Of a stretch of DNA of 64,000 bases, positions 62,550-64,000 are shown one piece after another. The stretch is taken from positions 1,625,501 through 1,689,500 of the forward strand of contig NW_018343972.1 in NCBI RefSeq assembly GCF_002099425.1, written 5' to 3'. The translations under genes were made by a program, and so were the position numbers. The stretch comes from Phascolarctos cinereus. Its lineage: Eukaryota; Chordata; Mammalia; Diprotodontia; Phascolarctidae. The notes beneath the pieces were generated by a model. That model saw only the letters and a list, made by a program, of their open reading frames with translations, was not told the origin of the DNA and did not search any database. Positions within the stretch are counted from its first letter, which is position 1. Every line of letters starts with the position of its first letter.

Positions 62550-62718
62550 TAAAAAAAATTTTTTTTATCTTTTTTTTTTTTTGGTGAAGCAATTGGGGTT
62601 AAGTGACTTGCCCAGGGTCACATAGCTAGTAAGTGTTATGTGTCTGAGGCCAGATTCAAACTCAGGTCTTCCTGACTCCAGGGCTGGTACTCTATCCACT
62701 GCACCATCTAGCTGCCCC
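62550..62718 (-). mobile_element. Type A SINE, minus strand, perfect 16-bp target-site repeats
   Basis: TTTCCTAACTCCTCTT occurs exactly at 62534-62549 and 62719-62734. A T-rich left edge, and the head complement CATCTAGCTGCCCC. Confidence 0.93.
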
Positions 62719-62734
62719 TTTCCTAACTCCTCTT

Positions 62735-62984
62735 AATACAGACCTGAGTTCAAATTTGGACTCAGACTATTATTAGCTGTGTGACCCTGGGCAACTCACT
62801 TAACCTCTGTTTGCCTCAGTTTCCTCATCTATAAAATAGGGATAATAATAGCACCTACCTCTCAGGGTTGTTGGATCAAATGAGATAATGTTTGTAAAGT
62901 ATTTAGCACAGAACCTGGTACATAGTAAACACTATATAAATGTTAGCTGTTATTGTTGTTATCATTATTATTATTATTATTAGT
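62735..62984 (+). mobile_element. MIR/Ther-1-like SINE (type C), plus strand, nested in L2
   Basis: GACCTGAGTTCAAATTTGGA, TTTGCCTCAGTTTCCTCATC, CAGGGTTGTTGGATCAAATG, then CACTATATAAATGTTAGCTG and an ATT-triplet end. Confidence 0.85.
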
Positions 62985-63229
62985 GCCTCCCCTTTGTTAA
63001 TTATTTTTTATTTGTCTTATATATATAGCTTGCTTTGTATAAATTTTTTTGTATGTTGTCTCCCTCATTAGCTCCTAGAGGGCAGGAAATGTCTTTTGCC
63101 TCTTTTTGTGTCCCTGGCGCTTAGCACAGTACCTGGCACATAGTAGGAGTTTAATAGATGTTTATTGACTGATTGATTGACATAGTAAATGCTATATAAA
63201 TGTTAGCTATTTTTAGCTATTATTACTAC

Positions 63230-63420
63230 TTCATTTTACAGAAGAGGAAACCACTGGATGAGATTTGTGGTCTTTTTTTCATTCTCATACTTTTCATGCC
63301 ATAATGAGGCCTGGAAAGGTCAAGTGATTTGCCCAAAGTCACTATTAAATAGCAGAGCTAGCATTCAAACCCAAGTCCTCCAATATTAAATTCAGGGCTC
63401 TTTCTATGATACCAGCTGTT
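63230..63420 (-). mobile_element. MIR, minus strand
   Basis: TTTTACAGAAGAGGAAACCA, GGTCAAGTGATTTGCCCAAA, AGCATTCAAACCCAAGTCCT. Confidence 0.6.
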
Positions 63421-63661
63421 CTTAATGAGTTTACAATTTAGTCAGGATGATTAGCGGTACACATCTAAAACACACACACACCTGTAGCTATGAGAAAGTG
63501 CTAATTTTTGCAGAAAAATTTGAAAATAAAGGTAAAGGGATTCAGAGAAGGGAAAGATCCTTGTAGTCTGGAATCCTTAGTCCTTCCTCACTGTTCCCAG
63601 AAGACTTCAGGGCAGAGGTTGGAGATGGGCTAGGGCTAGCCCTTGATTAGAAATGGATGGC
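63421..63661. other. Short unassigned stretch
   Basis: Nothing recognised apart from an ACAC patch at about 63470. Confidence 0.25.
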
Positions 63662-63866
63662 TGGAAAGAAGAAGAAGAAGAAGAAGAAGAGAAGAAGAAG
63701 AAGAAGAAGAAGAAGAAGAAGAAGAAGAAGAAAAGAAGAAGAAGAAGAAGATGAGGAGGAGGAAGAAGAAGAAGAAGGACAAGGAGAAGGAGAAGAAGAA
63801 GAAGAAGAAGGAGAAGAAGAAGAAGAAGAAGAAGAAGAAGAAGAAGAAGAAGAAGAAGAAGAAGAG
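63662..63866. repeat. (GAA)n / (AAG)n microsatellite, about 200 bp
   Basis: GAA triplets with GGA, GAT and AAAG interruptions. The open frames across it in several frames are a composition artefact. Confidence 0.95.
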
Positions 63867-64000
63867 CCTATATTAAAATAGTACTTTAAGATTTGTAGAG
63901 TGCTTTTCATTTTATCCTAACAACAATCCTGGAAGGTACTATTATTATTATCATCCCCACTTTCCAGATGAAGAAAACTGAGACAAAGGTAAAGAGACTT
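63867..64000 (-). mobile_element. MIR3/Ther-2-like SINE, minus strand, cut by the window end
   Basis: AAATAGTACTTTAAGATTTG, AACAACAATCCTGGAAGGTA, TTTCCAGATGAAGAAAACTG. Confidence 0.7.

Larger units (their letters stand above)
62371..63182 (+). mobile_element. L2 3' end, plus strand, split by two SINEs
   Basis: CACTGGCCTCTTGGCTATTC, ATGCTTGGAATGCTTTCCCT, then after the SINEs TAGTGCCTCCCCTTTGTTAA, TATAGCTTGCTTTGTATAAA, GCACAGTACCTGGCACATAG and TTTATTGACTGATTGATTGA. All three pieces are in L2 order. Confidence 0.82.

Noticed and set aside
63643-63910. Open frames of poly-Glu, poly-Lys and poly-Ser across the GAA repeat
   Set aside because: Triplet-repeat artefact.

Overview
This is a mammalian window, almost certainly from a marsupial. 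The evidence is the dense load of marsupial-style tRNA-derived CORE-SINEs, two marsupial-like L1 lineages, many old L2, L3/CR1 and MIR copies, and one host gene whose protein reads as a mammalian beta-3 adrenergic receptor. I cannot name the species. The SINE with the short head and A-rich tail resembles those common in Australian marsupials, but that is an impression from memory.

The only host gene I can support is ADRB3 on the + strand: promoter and 5' UTR before 41126, exon 1 at 41126-42435, an intron of about 770 bp, exon 2 from 43207, and a poly(A) signal at 44031. Exon 1 encodes all seven transmembrane segments and looks intact. The C-terminus is less certain: splicing to the exon that resembles human exon 2 gives a predicted 518-residue protein, while leaving the intron in gives 437 residues. 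A 16-codon upstream ORF in a strong start context precedes the main start. In human, as I recall, ADRB3 lies between EIF4EBP1 (upstream, divergent) and GOT1L1 (downstream). I recognise no exon of either here, so the window appears to be ADRB3 plus intergenic DNA.

Layout: 1-5 kb holds L2, L1 and SINE fragments, including an L1 with a twin-priming inversion (2160-3590). From 5 to 7.8 kb is mostly old repeats and unassigned DNA. 7.8-11.95 kb is a + strand L1 with 11-bp target-site repeats and most of ORF2 missing. 12-19 kb has SINEs, L2 pieces and an AT-rich block carrying a small DNA transposon. 19.3-22.4 and 24.8-26 kb are mainly single-copy and may hold regulatory DNA. 26.9-27.5 kb is a pyrimidine tract with a 212-bp tandem duplication. 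28-40 kb is a mosaic of MIR, L2, L3, SINE and DNA-transposon fossils. 40.3-44.6 kb, around ADRB3, has no interspersed repeat I recognise. 44.6-53.8 kb is again mosaic, with a good CTCF-like site at 50.6 kb. 53.8-59.5 kb is a nested L1 complex, and 59.6-64 kb ends in L2, SINEs and a GAA microsatellite.

The most useful observations are the ADRB3 transcript structure, a pair of L1 copies sharing the same internal deletion (a probable non-autonomous L1 lineage), L1-in-L1 nesting with clear target-site repeats, small DNA-transposon families with visible terminal inverted repeats, and a SINE head carried on two different tails. I found no operon, CRISPR array, RNA gene or new multi-gene system. Family names and comparisons with human sequence are from memory and no search was run.
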